A stretch of DNA of 36,774 nucleotides, taken from an uncultured Christensenella sp. (GTDB lineage: Bacteria; Bacillota; Clostridia; Christensenellales; DTU072). Below, piece after piece: positions 26,907 through 33,883 of the stretch. Location: contig CASDZI010000012.1 of NCBI GenBank assembly GCA_949285605.1, positions 1 to 36,774 on the forward strand, read 5' to 3'. The position numbers were made by a program, and so were the translations under genes. A model generated the notes under the pieces. It saw only the letters and a program-made list of their open reading frames with translations, was not told where the DNA came from and searched no databases. Positions within the stretch are counted from its first letter, which is position 1, and the number at the start of each line of letters is the position of its first letter.

Positions 26907-28223
26907 CTATTTTCCCACGCAGAAACGGGAAAAAATCTCGTTTACCGTCTCTTCGGGGACGTCTTTTCCGCCGATTTTTCCGAGGGCTTTCCGAGCCTGG
27001 TAAAGGTCCACGGCTATAAGGTCGGGAGTTTTGGTCTCGTATCCGTCCAGACAGTCGGCAAGGTGCTTTTCACATTCCCGTAACGCCGAAATATGCCGCT
27101 CTACCGTAATGACTCCGTTGGTCTTTATTTCGTCGGACTTGACCTTTTTCAGCACTTCTTCCAGTACCTTATCCACGTTTTCGCCGGTCTTGGCGCAAAT
27201 CCTTATACCCTCTTTGGGATATTTCTCTTCGTCGGTCTTGTTGCAAACTTTGACGGTAGGTCTGCCTTCGGTAAGTTTCGCTATCTCTTCTTCTTTTTCA
27301 CTCTCCACCGTGGCGTCGGTTATGAATATGACTACGTCCGCATTAGCCGCAGCTTTACGGCTTCTTTCTATCCCTATCTTCTCTATCTCGTCGCCGCTTT
27401 CCCTTATTCCTGCGGTATCGAGAAAATTAAGTTTTATTCCGCCGACTTCCACGCTCTCTTTCACCACGTCCCTCGTGGTGCCGGCTAAAGCGGTAACTAT
27501 CGCCCTGTCCTCTTTGCATACGGCGTTCAGAAAAGAACTTTTCCCTGCGTTAGGGATACCGATAATCGCTATATCGGCACCGTTTTGTAAGATTTTACGA
27601 TTAGCGGAAGACTTCAGCAAATCCCTGACTTCGGAAAGAGCTTTTGCTATAATCTGCTTGCACGCCCCTATGTCCTCGTCCTCGGTCTCTTCCGGATAAT
27701 CCATTTTCGCTTCGGACAGCGCCGCGCAGTAAGTGAGGTCGGAATAAATTTTTTCCAGTAAGGTATTGAGTTCTCCGCTCATAAGGCGGTAAGCGTTTTT
27801 TACCTGTCCTTCGGTTTCGGCGTTGATCATTTCCGCTACGCCTTCGGCTTCGGAAAGGGACATTTTTCCGTTCAGAAAAGCCCTTTTGGTGAACTCTCCA
27901 GCTTCGGCTAAACGGGCGCCGTTTTCCAGTATCAGATTGAGAACCGCCGTCGTAACTCCCCGTCCTCCGTGGCAATGTATCTCCGCCACGTCCTCTCCCG
28001 TATATGATTTAGGCGCTTTGTAAAATACACAAAACGCCTTTTCGGAAAAATTCTTACCTTTGACCGTCCCTAAATACATTACGTTGGGTTTTCTTTCCTG
28101 CGGGGCGGCGGAACAGGAAAAAATTTTGTCAATAACGCTTTCGGCGTTGTCGCCGCTTATCCTTATTATACTTATCCCCGCCGAAAAAAGCGGATTGGTG
28201 GCAATAGCGGCTATGGTGTCCAT
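26907..28223 (-). CDS. mnmE: tRNA modification GTPase MnmE (TrmE)
   Basis: With MnmG it forms the cmnm5U34 wobble modification. The 438 residues show an N-terminal formyl-THF-binding domain, a helical domain and an inserted G domain with G1 GIPNAGKSS (222-230), G2 TTRD, G3 DTAG and G4 NKTD. The C-terminal catalytic CxGK motif is CVGK (C435-K438). The length is slightly under the usual ~455. It starts 6 bases after jag with only a weak GAGA upstream, suggesting coupling. Confidence 0.96.
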   Translation of the reverse strand: MDTIAAIATNPLFSAGISIIRISGDNAESVIDKIFSCSAAPQERKPNVMYLGTVKGKNFSEKAFCVFYKAPKSYTGEDVAEIHCHGGRGVTTAVLNLILENGARLAEAGEFTKRAFLNGKMSLSEAEGVAEMINAETEGQVKNAYRLMSGELNTLLEKIYSDLTYCAALSEAKMDYPEETEDEDIGACKQIIAKALSEVRDLLKSSANRKILQNGADIAIIGIPNAGKSSFLNAVCKEDRAIVTALAGTTRDVVKESVEVGGIKLNFLDTAGIRESGDEIEKIGIERSRKAAANADVVIFITDATVESEKEEEIAKLTEGRPTVKVCNKTDEEKYPKEGIRICAKTGENVDKVLEEVLKKVKSDEIKTNGVITVERHISALRECEKHLADCLDGYETKTPDLIAVDLYQARKALGKIGGKDVPEETVNEIFSRFCVGK

Positions 28224-28229
28224 TTTTTC

Positions 28230-29120
28230 TCAGAATTTTATCTTGTCGTAACCGTAACTTTTGGTTCTGCCGGGTCCCTTGCGACGGAATTCGGCGGAAG
28301 TGTTGCCGTAACTTATTACTTCGCATTTCGGGACTATCACCACGTGACGGTTTTTGCCTTCCCCGTCCGAACGGGTGGTGGCGTAATCGCTCCTCTGTAA
28401 AGCCGAATGAATGATCCTTCTTTCGTAACTGTTCATCGGTTCGAGGGCTATTTCCTGTTTTTTGTTATAGGCGTCGAACGCTAAGCGTTTAGCCAAAGCC
28501 GTCAAAGTCTTTTTGCGTCTTTCGCGGTAAAAATCGGCGTCCACGGTAACTCTGACGTGGGAACCTTCTTCCTTATCCTTATTTATTACCTGCCCGGCAA
28601 GGTACTGAATGGCGTCGAGGGTCTCTCCCCTATGACCTATGAAACTGCTGGCGTCCTCGCCGCCGATATAGAAACAAATTTCGTCCTCGAACGACTTGGC
28701 GTCTATCCTCACACGGTCGCTTATAAAACTCGTCACGTTCTTGAGATACTCTTTTCCGAGAGCCTTTTCTTCGGGAAAATACTCTTTTCTTTCGTGACGG
28801 TCGCGTTCCCTTCGACGATCGTCGTAATTCTTTTTGCGGAGGGGTTTTTCCTCTTCTTTTTCTTCCTCTTTTTCCTCTTCCTTATCTTCTTCGGATACCT
28901 TCAAAGGAATTTCGTCGTCGGTTAAATCGGCGTTATCGTCGATTTCTTCTTCCGAAGAGGCTTTTGCCTTAGGAGTTATTTTTACTTGCGCTTTGGTAAA
29001 TATCCCCGCCTCGGAAATAACTTCTATCTCCGCTTCTTCCCTGGCGAGTCCTAATTTTTTAAGTCCTTTTTCGATAGCCGCTTCCACGCTGGAAGCCTTG
29101 AATTGATTTTCTTTTTCCAT
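28230..29120 (-). CDS. jag: RNA-binding protein Jag/KhpB
   Basis: An RNA-binding protein encoded next to yidC in most Bacillota, linked to cell elongation control and, with KhpA, to RNA chaperoning. Domain order is Jag-N (1-50), a ~70-residue highly acidic then basic linker (EEEKEEEKEEE, then RRRERDRHER), a KH domain (about 125-200) with the GHRG loop at 162-165, and an R3H domain (about 205-285) with R234-x3-H238. At 296 residues it is longer than B. subtilis Jag (~208) because of the linker. A stop only 6 bases before mnmE keeps it in the operon. Confidence 0.94.
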   Translation of the reverse strand: MEKENQFKASSVEAAIEKGLKKLGLAREEAEIEVISEAGIFTKAQVKITPKAKASSEEEIDDNADLTDDEIPLKVSEEDKEEEKEEEKEEEKPLRKKNYDDRRRERDRHERKEYFPEEKALGKEYLKNVTSFISDRVRIDAKSFEDEICFYIGGEDASSFIGHRGETLDAIQYLAGQVINKDKEEGSHVRVTVDADFYRERRKKTLTALAKRLAFDAYNKKQEIALEPMNSYERRIIHSALQRSDYATTRSDGEGKNRHVVIVPKCEVISYGNTSAEFRRKGPGRTKSYGYDKIKF

Positions 29121-29140
29121 ATTTTATTCCTGTCCTTACT

Positions 29141-30208
29141 TTATTTTTTCACCGTGGTAGACATAAGTCTGTCCTTTTCACGAGCGTCTATCCTTTTGGT
29201 GATCAGATTGAAACATAAATTGAATATCGTGCTGTAAAGACTGCTGATAAGCATATACAGAGTAAACGCCGCCGAATAGAAAATAGCGAATACCAACATA
29301 ATGATCGGCATAATAAACTGCATTACTTTCATCTGAGTCTGCTGAGCTTTACGCTGTTCCTCGCTCTGCCCTGCCACAGCGGGTTGTTCGGGCGGTTTGT
29401 TGAGTTTCATGGTGACGAGGTTCAACAAAAGTACCAGAACGGGTAAAATAAGATAACCGTTCCATTGATCGTTGTATTTTTCCATCAAAGGACGCATCAC
29501 TATTTCGTAACGGCCTGCGTCCACGTCTATGCCGCTGCCGCCCATACCCGTACCGGTAAAGTCGGAAGAGGAAGGAATGGGATCTTTCCAGTTATCGGCG
29601 ACGAAAATATTTTTAGTAAGGAAAAACTTTTCGCTTTCATAACTGTCCACAACCGCCTGTTCGGCTTTTGCCACGGCTTCGGCTCTTTTTTCGGCTTTTT
29701 CGGCGTCGGTCATTTCGCTGTCCACCAGCGACTCTATGGCTTCGTAATAAACGGTTTTATAAATTCCGTCCATTTTTTCGTAGGTCGCCAGATTGTGCAT
29801 TCTGACGGCGCTGTTGAAACCGCCCAAAATTATAAAGAAGATGACCATCGTTATAATCAGCGGCAAACACGCCCCGAAAGTGGAATACTTATACTGTTTA
29901 TACAACGCCCTCTGCTTTTGCATAAGGAGCTGTTTGTTGGAACCGCATTGCTTGGTGATTTTGTCCAGCTGCGGCTTCATAAGTTCCATTTTTTTGGCGT
30001 TGCTTCTGGAGAGCTGTTTCTGCCAGAAATCGAAGGGGGTAAGTATTATTTTCAAAAACAACGTGAACATAATAACCGTCACGCTGAAAGCTCCGACAAT
30101 ACCCCAGGAGTCGGACCAGCCCGAAATCCAGCCGTACAAAACGTTGTATATAAGTTTACCTATGGCGTCGCTGAGCGCATTGGCGCCGAGAAGCGTCATA
30201 AAATCCAT
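29141..30208 (-). CDS. yidC: Membrane protein insertase YidC/Oxa1 (SpoIIIJ type) with enlarged extracellular loop
   Basis: Inserts membrane proteins alone or with Sec. At 355 residues it is longer than typical Gram-positive YidC (~260). Membrane segments are visible at about 35-57, 112-132, 250-270, and two near 295-340. The first carries K53 at the position of the conserved groove arginine. A loop of about 115 residues (136-250), rich in Glu/Lys and Gly/Ser, lies between the second and third segments, where a short loop is usual. The N-terminus has no lipobox cysteine, unlike many Bacillota YidC proteins. It overlaps yidD by 13 bases; a GAGG site precedes the start at 30208, and an in-frame ATG at 30199 is the alternative. 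Confidence 0.94.
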   Translation of the reverse strand: MDFMTLLGANALSDAIGKLIYNVLYGWISGWSDSWGIVGAFSVTVIMFTLFLKIILTPFDFWQKQLSRSNAKKMELMKPQLDKITKQCGSNKQLLMQKQRALYKQYKYSTFGACLPLIITMVIFFIILGGFNSAVRMHNLATYEKMDGIYKTVYYEAIESLVDSEMTDAEKAEKRAEAVAKAEQAVVDSYESEKFFLTKNIFVADNWKDPIPSSSDFTGTGMGGSGIDVDAGRYEIVMRPLMEKYNDQWNGYLILPVLVLLLNLVTMKLNKPPEQPAVAGQSEEQRKAQQTQMKVMQFIMPIIMLVFAIFYSAAFTLYMLISSLYSTIFNLCFNLITKRIDAREKDRLMSTTVKK

Positions 30209-30438
30209 TTGATATTACCTCGCAAATTTTCTTTTACCGGATCGAAACCACCTTTAGATAGAGGATTGCATCTCAAAATCCTGGCAATTCCCTTCAATAC
30301 ACCTAAAATTACGCCGTATTCTTCGACGGAATCGAGCATATAGACCGAACAGGTAGGAGTGTATCTGCACCCTGCGTGAATGGAAGAGGAAACGTATTTT
30401 TTGTAAAACAAAATCAATTTACGGAAAATAAATTTCAT
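30196..30438 (-). CDS. yidD: Membrane protein insertion efficiency factor YidD
   Basis: A small basic protein of 80 residues with the invariant YidD signature CRYTPTCSVYMLDSVEEYG followed by ARILRCNPLSKGGFDPV. It is found between rnpA and yidC in most bacteria and is thought to assist membrane protein insertion, though its exact mechanism is not settled. The start at 30438 overlaps the rnpA stop as ATGA; an upstream in-frame ATG at 30459 lies deep inside rnpA and would add an unlikely extension. Confidence 0.95.
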   Translation of the reverse strand: MKFIFRKLILFYKKYVSSSIHAGCRYTPTCSVYMLDSVEEYGVILGVLKGIARILRCNPLSKGGFDPVKENLRGNIKWIL

Positions 30439-30770
30439 TTTTCCACCCAAAACGAACACTTTTTCAAGAGAAAAATAAGTTCGTCGTTGATTTGCGCGCT
30501 GGTAGCGTCCGCACAGGCGGAAGACGCCACCACCACATAATTTCTGTTATGGTCGATAAAGGGAATAAGTAAACGGAATCTTTCGCTTATTCTCCGTTTA
30601 ACCCGGCTCCTTACCACGCTGTTGCCTACTTTTTTTCCCGCCACGACGCCGATCTTAAGATTATGGGCGGGGACGGAATAAAGGGTAAGAAGGCGAGAGT
30701 GTTTCGGAACGGATTTCTTGTAAACGTAAGCGAAACTCCCTCTCTGAGTCAAACGGTAAATTTTTTGCAT
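30435..30770 (-). CDS. rnpA: Ribonuclease P protein component
   Basis: The protein subunit that helps the RNase P RNA cleave pre-tRNA 5' leaders. The 111 residues show the expected basic start (MQKIYRLTQRGSF), GVVAGKKVGNSVVRSRVKRR with the RNR-type basic motif, and the C-terminal helix. It begins 9 bases after the rpmH stop with no clear ribosome binding site, as is common for this pair, so translation is probably coupled. Confidence 0.95.
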   Translation of the reverse strand: MQKIYRLTQRGSFAYVYKKSVPKHSRLLTLYSVPAHNLKIGVVAGKKVGNSVVRSRVKRRISERFRLLIPFIDHNRNYVVVASSACADATSAQINDELIFLLKKCSFWVEK

Positions 30771-30779
30771 AAATTAAAA

Positions 30780-30914
30780 CTATGCGCTGAGTTTTGCTCT
30801 GCCCTTGTTTCTTCTTCTCTTAAGGACGTTTTTTCCTCCGGTGGAACTCATTCTCTTACGGAATCCGTGAACTTTGCTTCTCTGTCTTTTTTTGGGTTGA
30901 TAAGTTCTTTTCAT
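30780..30914 (-). CDS. rpmH: Ribosomal protein L34
   Basis: A 44-residue, extremely basic protein matching L34 throughout: start [18 protein letters not shown], centre [18 protein letters not shown] and end GRAKLSA. It opens the long minus-strand operon rpmH-rnpA-yidD-yidC-jag-mnmE-dtd-mnmG-rsmG. A GAGG site and a perfect consensus promoter lie upstream. Confidence 0.98.
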   Translation of the reverse strand: MKRTYQPKKRQRSKVHGFRKRMSSTGGKNVLKRRRNKGRAKLSA

Positions 30915-30957
30915 TTTTATATCCTCGCTTTTATAATAATTAAAATATAACTAAACT

Positions 30958-30986
30958 ATTATACATTACAAAAGGAGCGTTGTCAA
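30958..30986 (-). promoter_or_regulatory. Perfect consensus promoter of the rpmH operon
   Basis: On the minus strand TTGACA (30986-30981), an exact 17-base spacer and TATAAT (30963-30958). This is the strongest promoter match in the window and fits a ribosomal-protein operon. The -35 again lies within a small inverted repeat (CGTT-TGAC-AACG). Confidence 0.93.
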
Positions 30987-31232
30987 ACGATATGAAAGCT
31001 TGCTTTTCCGAAAGAAGAGGGTAGGATAAAACAATAAAAAAAAGAAGCTACGACAACAAAAACCGCAAAAAATTTTAACGTATGTTTATGAAGCCGGCTT
31101 ATAAATTCCGTAAAATAATCATTTATTCAAAAAACCTTCTAAAACCGTAAAAAATATACTCGGTAAATCCTCATTTTTTCCGACGGAAAAAGTATATAAA
31201 TATTAGTTTTCAACTTTTACATTTGTCTAAAT

Positions 31233-31248
31233 TGTTTCACGTGAAACA
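31233..31248. promoter_or_regulatory. parS centromere site (perfect 16-mer)
   Basis: TGTTTCACGTGAAACA, a perfect palindrome identical to the bacterial parS consensus bound by ParB/Spo0J. It is distinct from the Noc site, which has a CCCGGG core. It lies about 2.5 kb from the dnaA-dnaN gap and 7.4 kb from parB. Confidence 0.95.
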
Positions 31249-31256
31249 TAAGTTAA

Positions 31257-31272
31257 AATTTCACGTTAAACT
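31257..31272. promoter_or_regulatory. Degenerate second parS-like site
   Basis: AATTTCACGTTAAACT matches parS at 12 of 16 positions, keeping the TTTCACGT half intact. Its centre lies 24 bases from that of the perfect site. It could be a weak binding site or a decayed copy. Confidence 0.4.
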
Positions 31273-31322
31273 TTTTACAACTTTTTACAGTGTCTGATTT
31301 TTAACTTTTTCTTTAGTAAAAA

Positions 31323-32567
31323 TTAAAAAATAAACCTCTTTTTGTTTTTGACGATTATCTGATTTTTTCCTTGTTTTTGAACTTTTACCGTTTCTTTGGG
31401 TGTACATTCGTAAAAGAAACTTCTGCAATCGGAATACAAAAGGGAGCGTAAATATCTTTTTTCCTTATATTTTATCTTGCCGTAATCGAGAGAATAGGTT
31501 TCGTTTATCGTATTTTCCGAAATGAATTTGTTATAAATATTGTGCTTGAGAGGGTATTCGGTACAGATTTTTTTAATCAGTTTATGGAAATTCTTATAGA
31601 TCAGAGCGTCCTGAATTATTATGGATTTTGAGATATTTATATTTATTTCGTCTATATAAAATCCGTCGGCGTTGAGGTCTAAGATCTTTCTCAGCTTATT
31701 GGATATTATTCTGACGTTTGCGTCGTTGTGTACGTCGATAAGATAATTTCCGTTCCCTATATAAATAAGTCCTTCGTCGTCGAATTGACGGAAATCTTTA
31801 TCTTTACAATTTATAAGAGGGGATATTTTTACTATATATTTGTAACCTTTATTACGGATATTACTTAAAAAATACTTAAATTCCTTTCCTTCAACGTATT
31901 CGGTGATATACCCGTCGAAGGTATTTTCCGAAGGATTGTTTTTCAATTCGGTAAAGGAAGTCATTTTTAATTTTACCGGATAATTTTCCTCCACGCCGAA
32001 TTCCTTTCCGAAGGAGAGGCGGAACCCGGCTTCGCTCTGTCTGGTGGAAATGCGGACGTAATTTTGTTCCGACTTCATTTCCCAGTCGTCTATCCCTCTG
32101 TTTACGAAATAGTAGCTGTTTTTTATGGAAAAACTGAGTTTTTTATCTAAATAATTCTTTTTATCCGTTTTCCCGAAGCTCGATATACTCTTTCCCGTGA
32201 GATCCTTTGCTGTGTTGAGTCCCATACCGGTGAGTTTGGAATTTTTCTTATAGAGATTTATGTTAAGTTTTTCGCCTTTTAAGCCGTTTTTTACCAGTCC
32301 GAAATAGATTTTTCCTTTACTTTGGATTATGTTACAGACTACGGTGCAGGCGGTGTTGTAAAATTTTATCTTATAGCCGTTTGCGGAATTTTTTTCTATT
32401 TCGCAATAATATAAAGGGAGTTGTTTCTTAACTCCCTCTCTTTCCACGGTCACAAATAAAAACGGATTATTTTTACTGTTTTTGAATAATATTTCCTTTC
32501 CGTAATAAAAGACGTATTCGCCGTTGTTTACTACGTAATAGACGTTATATTCGTCGATATTTCTCAT
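31323..32567 (-). CDS. Unknown protein with a GH31-like (alpha-glycosidase-type) layout
   Basis: I do not firmly recognise this 414-residue protein. The first ~210 residues look like a beta-sandwich rich in Tyr, Asn and Lys. The rest has features of a (beta/alpha)8 barrel as in glycoside hydrolase family 31: FDGYITEYVEGKEFKYFLSN, then GYKYIVKISPLI, then NYLIDVHNDANVRIISNKLR, and finally ADGFYIDEININ (300-311). In GH31 the matching segments are the beta-strand before IdPgi, the pDFtnpearkWW helix, and GvDGfWlDmNE with the nucleophile Asp (here D306). The match is weak, the tryptophans of the active site are missing, and the barrel would be short, so an inactive or very divergent relative is possible. 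There is no signal peptide. It follows dnaN by 7 bases on the same strand, the slot where recF is usually found. Confidence 0.6.
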   Translation of the reverse strand: MRNIDEYNVYYVVNNGEYVFYYGKEILFKNSKNNPFLFVTVEREGVKKQLPLYYCEIEKNSANGYKIKFYNTACTVVCNIIQSKGKIYFGLVKNGLKGEKLNINLYKKNSKLTGMGLNTAKDLTGKSISSFGKTDKKNYLDKKLSFSIKNSYYFVNRGIDDWEMKSEQNYVRISTRQSEAGFRLSFGKEFGVEENYPVKLKMTSFTELKNNPSENTFDGYITEYVEGKEFKYFLSNIRNKGYKYIVKISPLINCKDKDFRQFDDEGLIYIGNGNYLIDVHNDANVRIISNKLRKILDLNADGFYIDEININISKSIIIQDALIYKNFHKLIKKICTEYPLKHNIYNKFISENTINETYSLDYGKIKYKEKRYLRSLLYSDCRSFFYECTPKETVKVQKQGKNQIIVKNKKRFIF

Positions 32568-32574
32568 TTTTTTC

Positions 32575-33690
32575 TCAATATCCGAGGTTTCTGACTATAA
32601 GTATGATACAGATATAATCGTTCTCGTCCACTCTGGTGACGATAATGGGTTTATTTTTGTCCTCGTTTATGATTATTTTTACGAAATCTTCCTTTATTCT
32701 GGAAATAGCTTCCTGAATATATTTGTTTTTGACGTAGATCTTTCTTTCCGCACCGTCGTACTTACATTCTATATTTTCGTTTATCCTGCCTTTTTCGTTT
32801 TCGCAATTTATATTGAGGCTGCTTTCGTCGATGGTGAAGAAAGAGGCGTTGTTGTGACTTTCGCGGCTGATTATCGAAACTCTGTTCAACGCTTCGTTGA
32901 GTTCGTTCTTGTTGACGATGAGTTCGTTATTGTTGCCGACGGGGATTATGGCGTTGTAATCGAAATGGTCCACGCTCATAAGTCCTATCCTTATTTTAGT
33001 ATATCCTGCGTCGAGAAGCAGCGCTCTCTTTTCCAATATAACTTTTACTTCTTCCTCGCCGTCGTTGAGTATTTTGATAAGATCGTTGACGGTTTTGGCT
33101 AAAATCGAACATTTTATTTCGCCCTTTACCTCTGTAACGGGTTTTTTGTTCAGAGCCATTCTCATTCCGTCCAGGCAATAGGCCTGAACTTTGTCTCCGA
33201 TAACTTCCATATGGAGATTTTTGACCAGTTGATAATTTTCGGAATTGGGAGTGGAGCAGAAAATACATCTGTCGAAGAGTTCTTTCATTTCTCCTTGTTT
33301 CATTTTGAAACTGTTTTTATCGGAAAATTCTCCCAACGACGCAAATCCCTTGGAATCGTAGCAATTCATTTCCAGACTGTTTTTTCCGAAATAAATTTTG
33401 ATTTTGTTATTGAGATCCAGTTCTATACCTATGCTTTCGTGGTTGGAAATTTTATTGACGTAGTCGTTGAATAATTTTCCGTTGACTATTATTTCGCCTT
33501 CGGTATGAATATCCGCAAGTATTTTTTTCTCTATATACAATTCCTCGTCGAATGCGCTCAAGGTAACGGTCTTTTCGACGGCGGAAATTTTTATTCCTTC
33601 GAGAATGGGTATATTTTTATTGCTTGCCACAGCTTTTGAAACGGTATTGGTGGCTTCGGACAATTCGGTTCCGTTGCAAAAGAATTTCAT
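32575..33690 (-). CDS. dnaN: DNA polymerase III subunit beta (sliding clamp)
   Basis: Forms the ring that tethers the replicative polymerase to DNA. The 371 residues give the normal three-domain clamp length, beginning with MKFFCNGTELSEATNTVSKAVASNKNIPILEGI split by the usual short strands. The C-terminus (CIILIVRNLGY) departs from the common MPMR ending. It has an AAGGAGG ribosome binding site 6 bases before the start, downstream of the probable oriC. The coding DNA is visibly richer in A and T than genes in the left half. It is separated from the unknown downstream gene by 7 bases. Confidence 0.94.
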   Translation of the reverse strand: MKFFCNGTELSEATNTVSKAVASNKNIPILEGIKISAVEKTVTLSAFDEELYIEKKILADIHTEGEIIVNGKLFNDYVNKISNHESIGIELDLNNKIKIYFGKNSLEMNCYDSKGFASLGEFSDKNSFKMKQGEMKELFDRCIFCSTPNSENYQLVKNLHMEVIGDKVQAYCLDGMRMALNKKPVTEVKGEIKCSILAKTVNDLIKILNDGEEEVKVILEKRALLLDAGYTKIRIGLMSVDHFDYNAIIPVGNNNELIVNKNELNEALNRVSIISRESHNNASFFTIDESSLNINCENEKGRINENIECKYDGAERKIYVKNKYIQEAISRIKEDFVKIIINEDKNKPIIVTRVDENDYICIILIVRNLGY

Positions 33691-33881
33691 GCTTGCCTCC
33701 TTCTTAAAAATAATTTCTAATTTGAGGAATATTATTACTATTAGCTCTTGTCAAATTGTGAATAACTCCGTTTTCGGGGTTGTTTTTCCTTAATATCCTC
33801 ATTTATATTGTTTTTTACTACTTATTTTTTGTGGATAAACTCCTTACTCTTATTCACATTCCGTCCACACGGAATGTTTTT
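33691..33881. other. oriC: Probable replication origin (oriC) between dnaA and dnaN
   Basis: Three DnaA boxes are visible: 33757-33765 (TGTGAATAA, minus-strand TTATTCACA), 33830-33838 (TGTGGATAA, a perfect TTATCCACA on the minus strand) and 33850-33858 (TTATTCACA). Very AT-rich DNA lies at 33780-33830. Beside the first box, after a 12-base gap, + strand bases 33730-33744 read 3' to 5' as GAT TAT CAT TAT TAT. That is a run of triplets with a fixed central A, similar to the DnaA-trio element of the Bacillus unwinding system. The gap also holds a minus-strand TTGACA (33754-33749) that may be part of the dnaN promoter. Confidence 0.75.
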
Positions 33882-33883
33882 TT
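33857..33883 (+). terminator. Terminator-like hairpin at the 3' end of dnaA, facing dnaA
   Basis: Perfect 8-bp stem CATTCCGT / ACGGAATG with a CCAC loop and seven T on the + strand. It would stop + strand transcripts entering dnaA from the antisense side. No + strand gene is present to its left within the origin. On the minus strand the hairpin directly follows the dnaA stop but lacks a T tract. It overlaps the third DnaA box by two bases. Confidence 0.65.

Larger units (their letters stand above)
30987..31322 (+). other. AT-rich gene-free stretch with parS
   Basis: This 336-base gap between the rpmH promoter and the GH31-like gene contains no credible reading frame and no DnaA box that I can see. 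Its recognisable contents are the parS site (31233-31248), a weaker parS-like copy just after it, and repeats of the form AACTTTTTACA (near 31209, 31268 and 31278). I see no terminator for the upstream minus-strand gene. Confidence 0.6.

Noticed and set aside
28330..28350. A second parS at the CACGTG in jag
   Set aside because: Only the CACGTG core is shared; the flanking bases do not match the parS arms.
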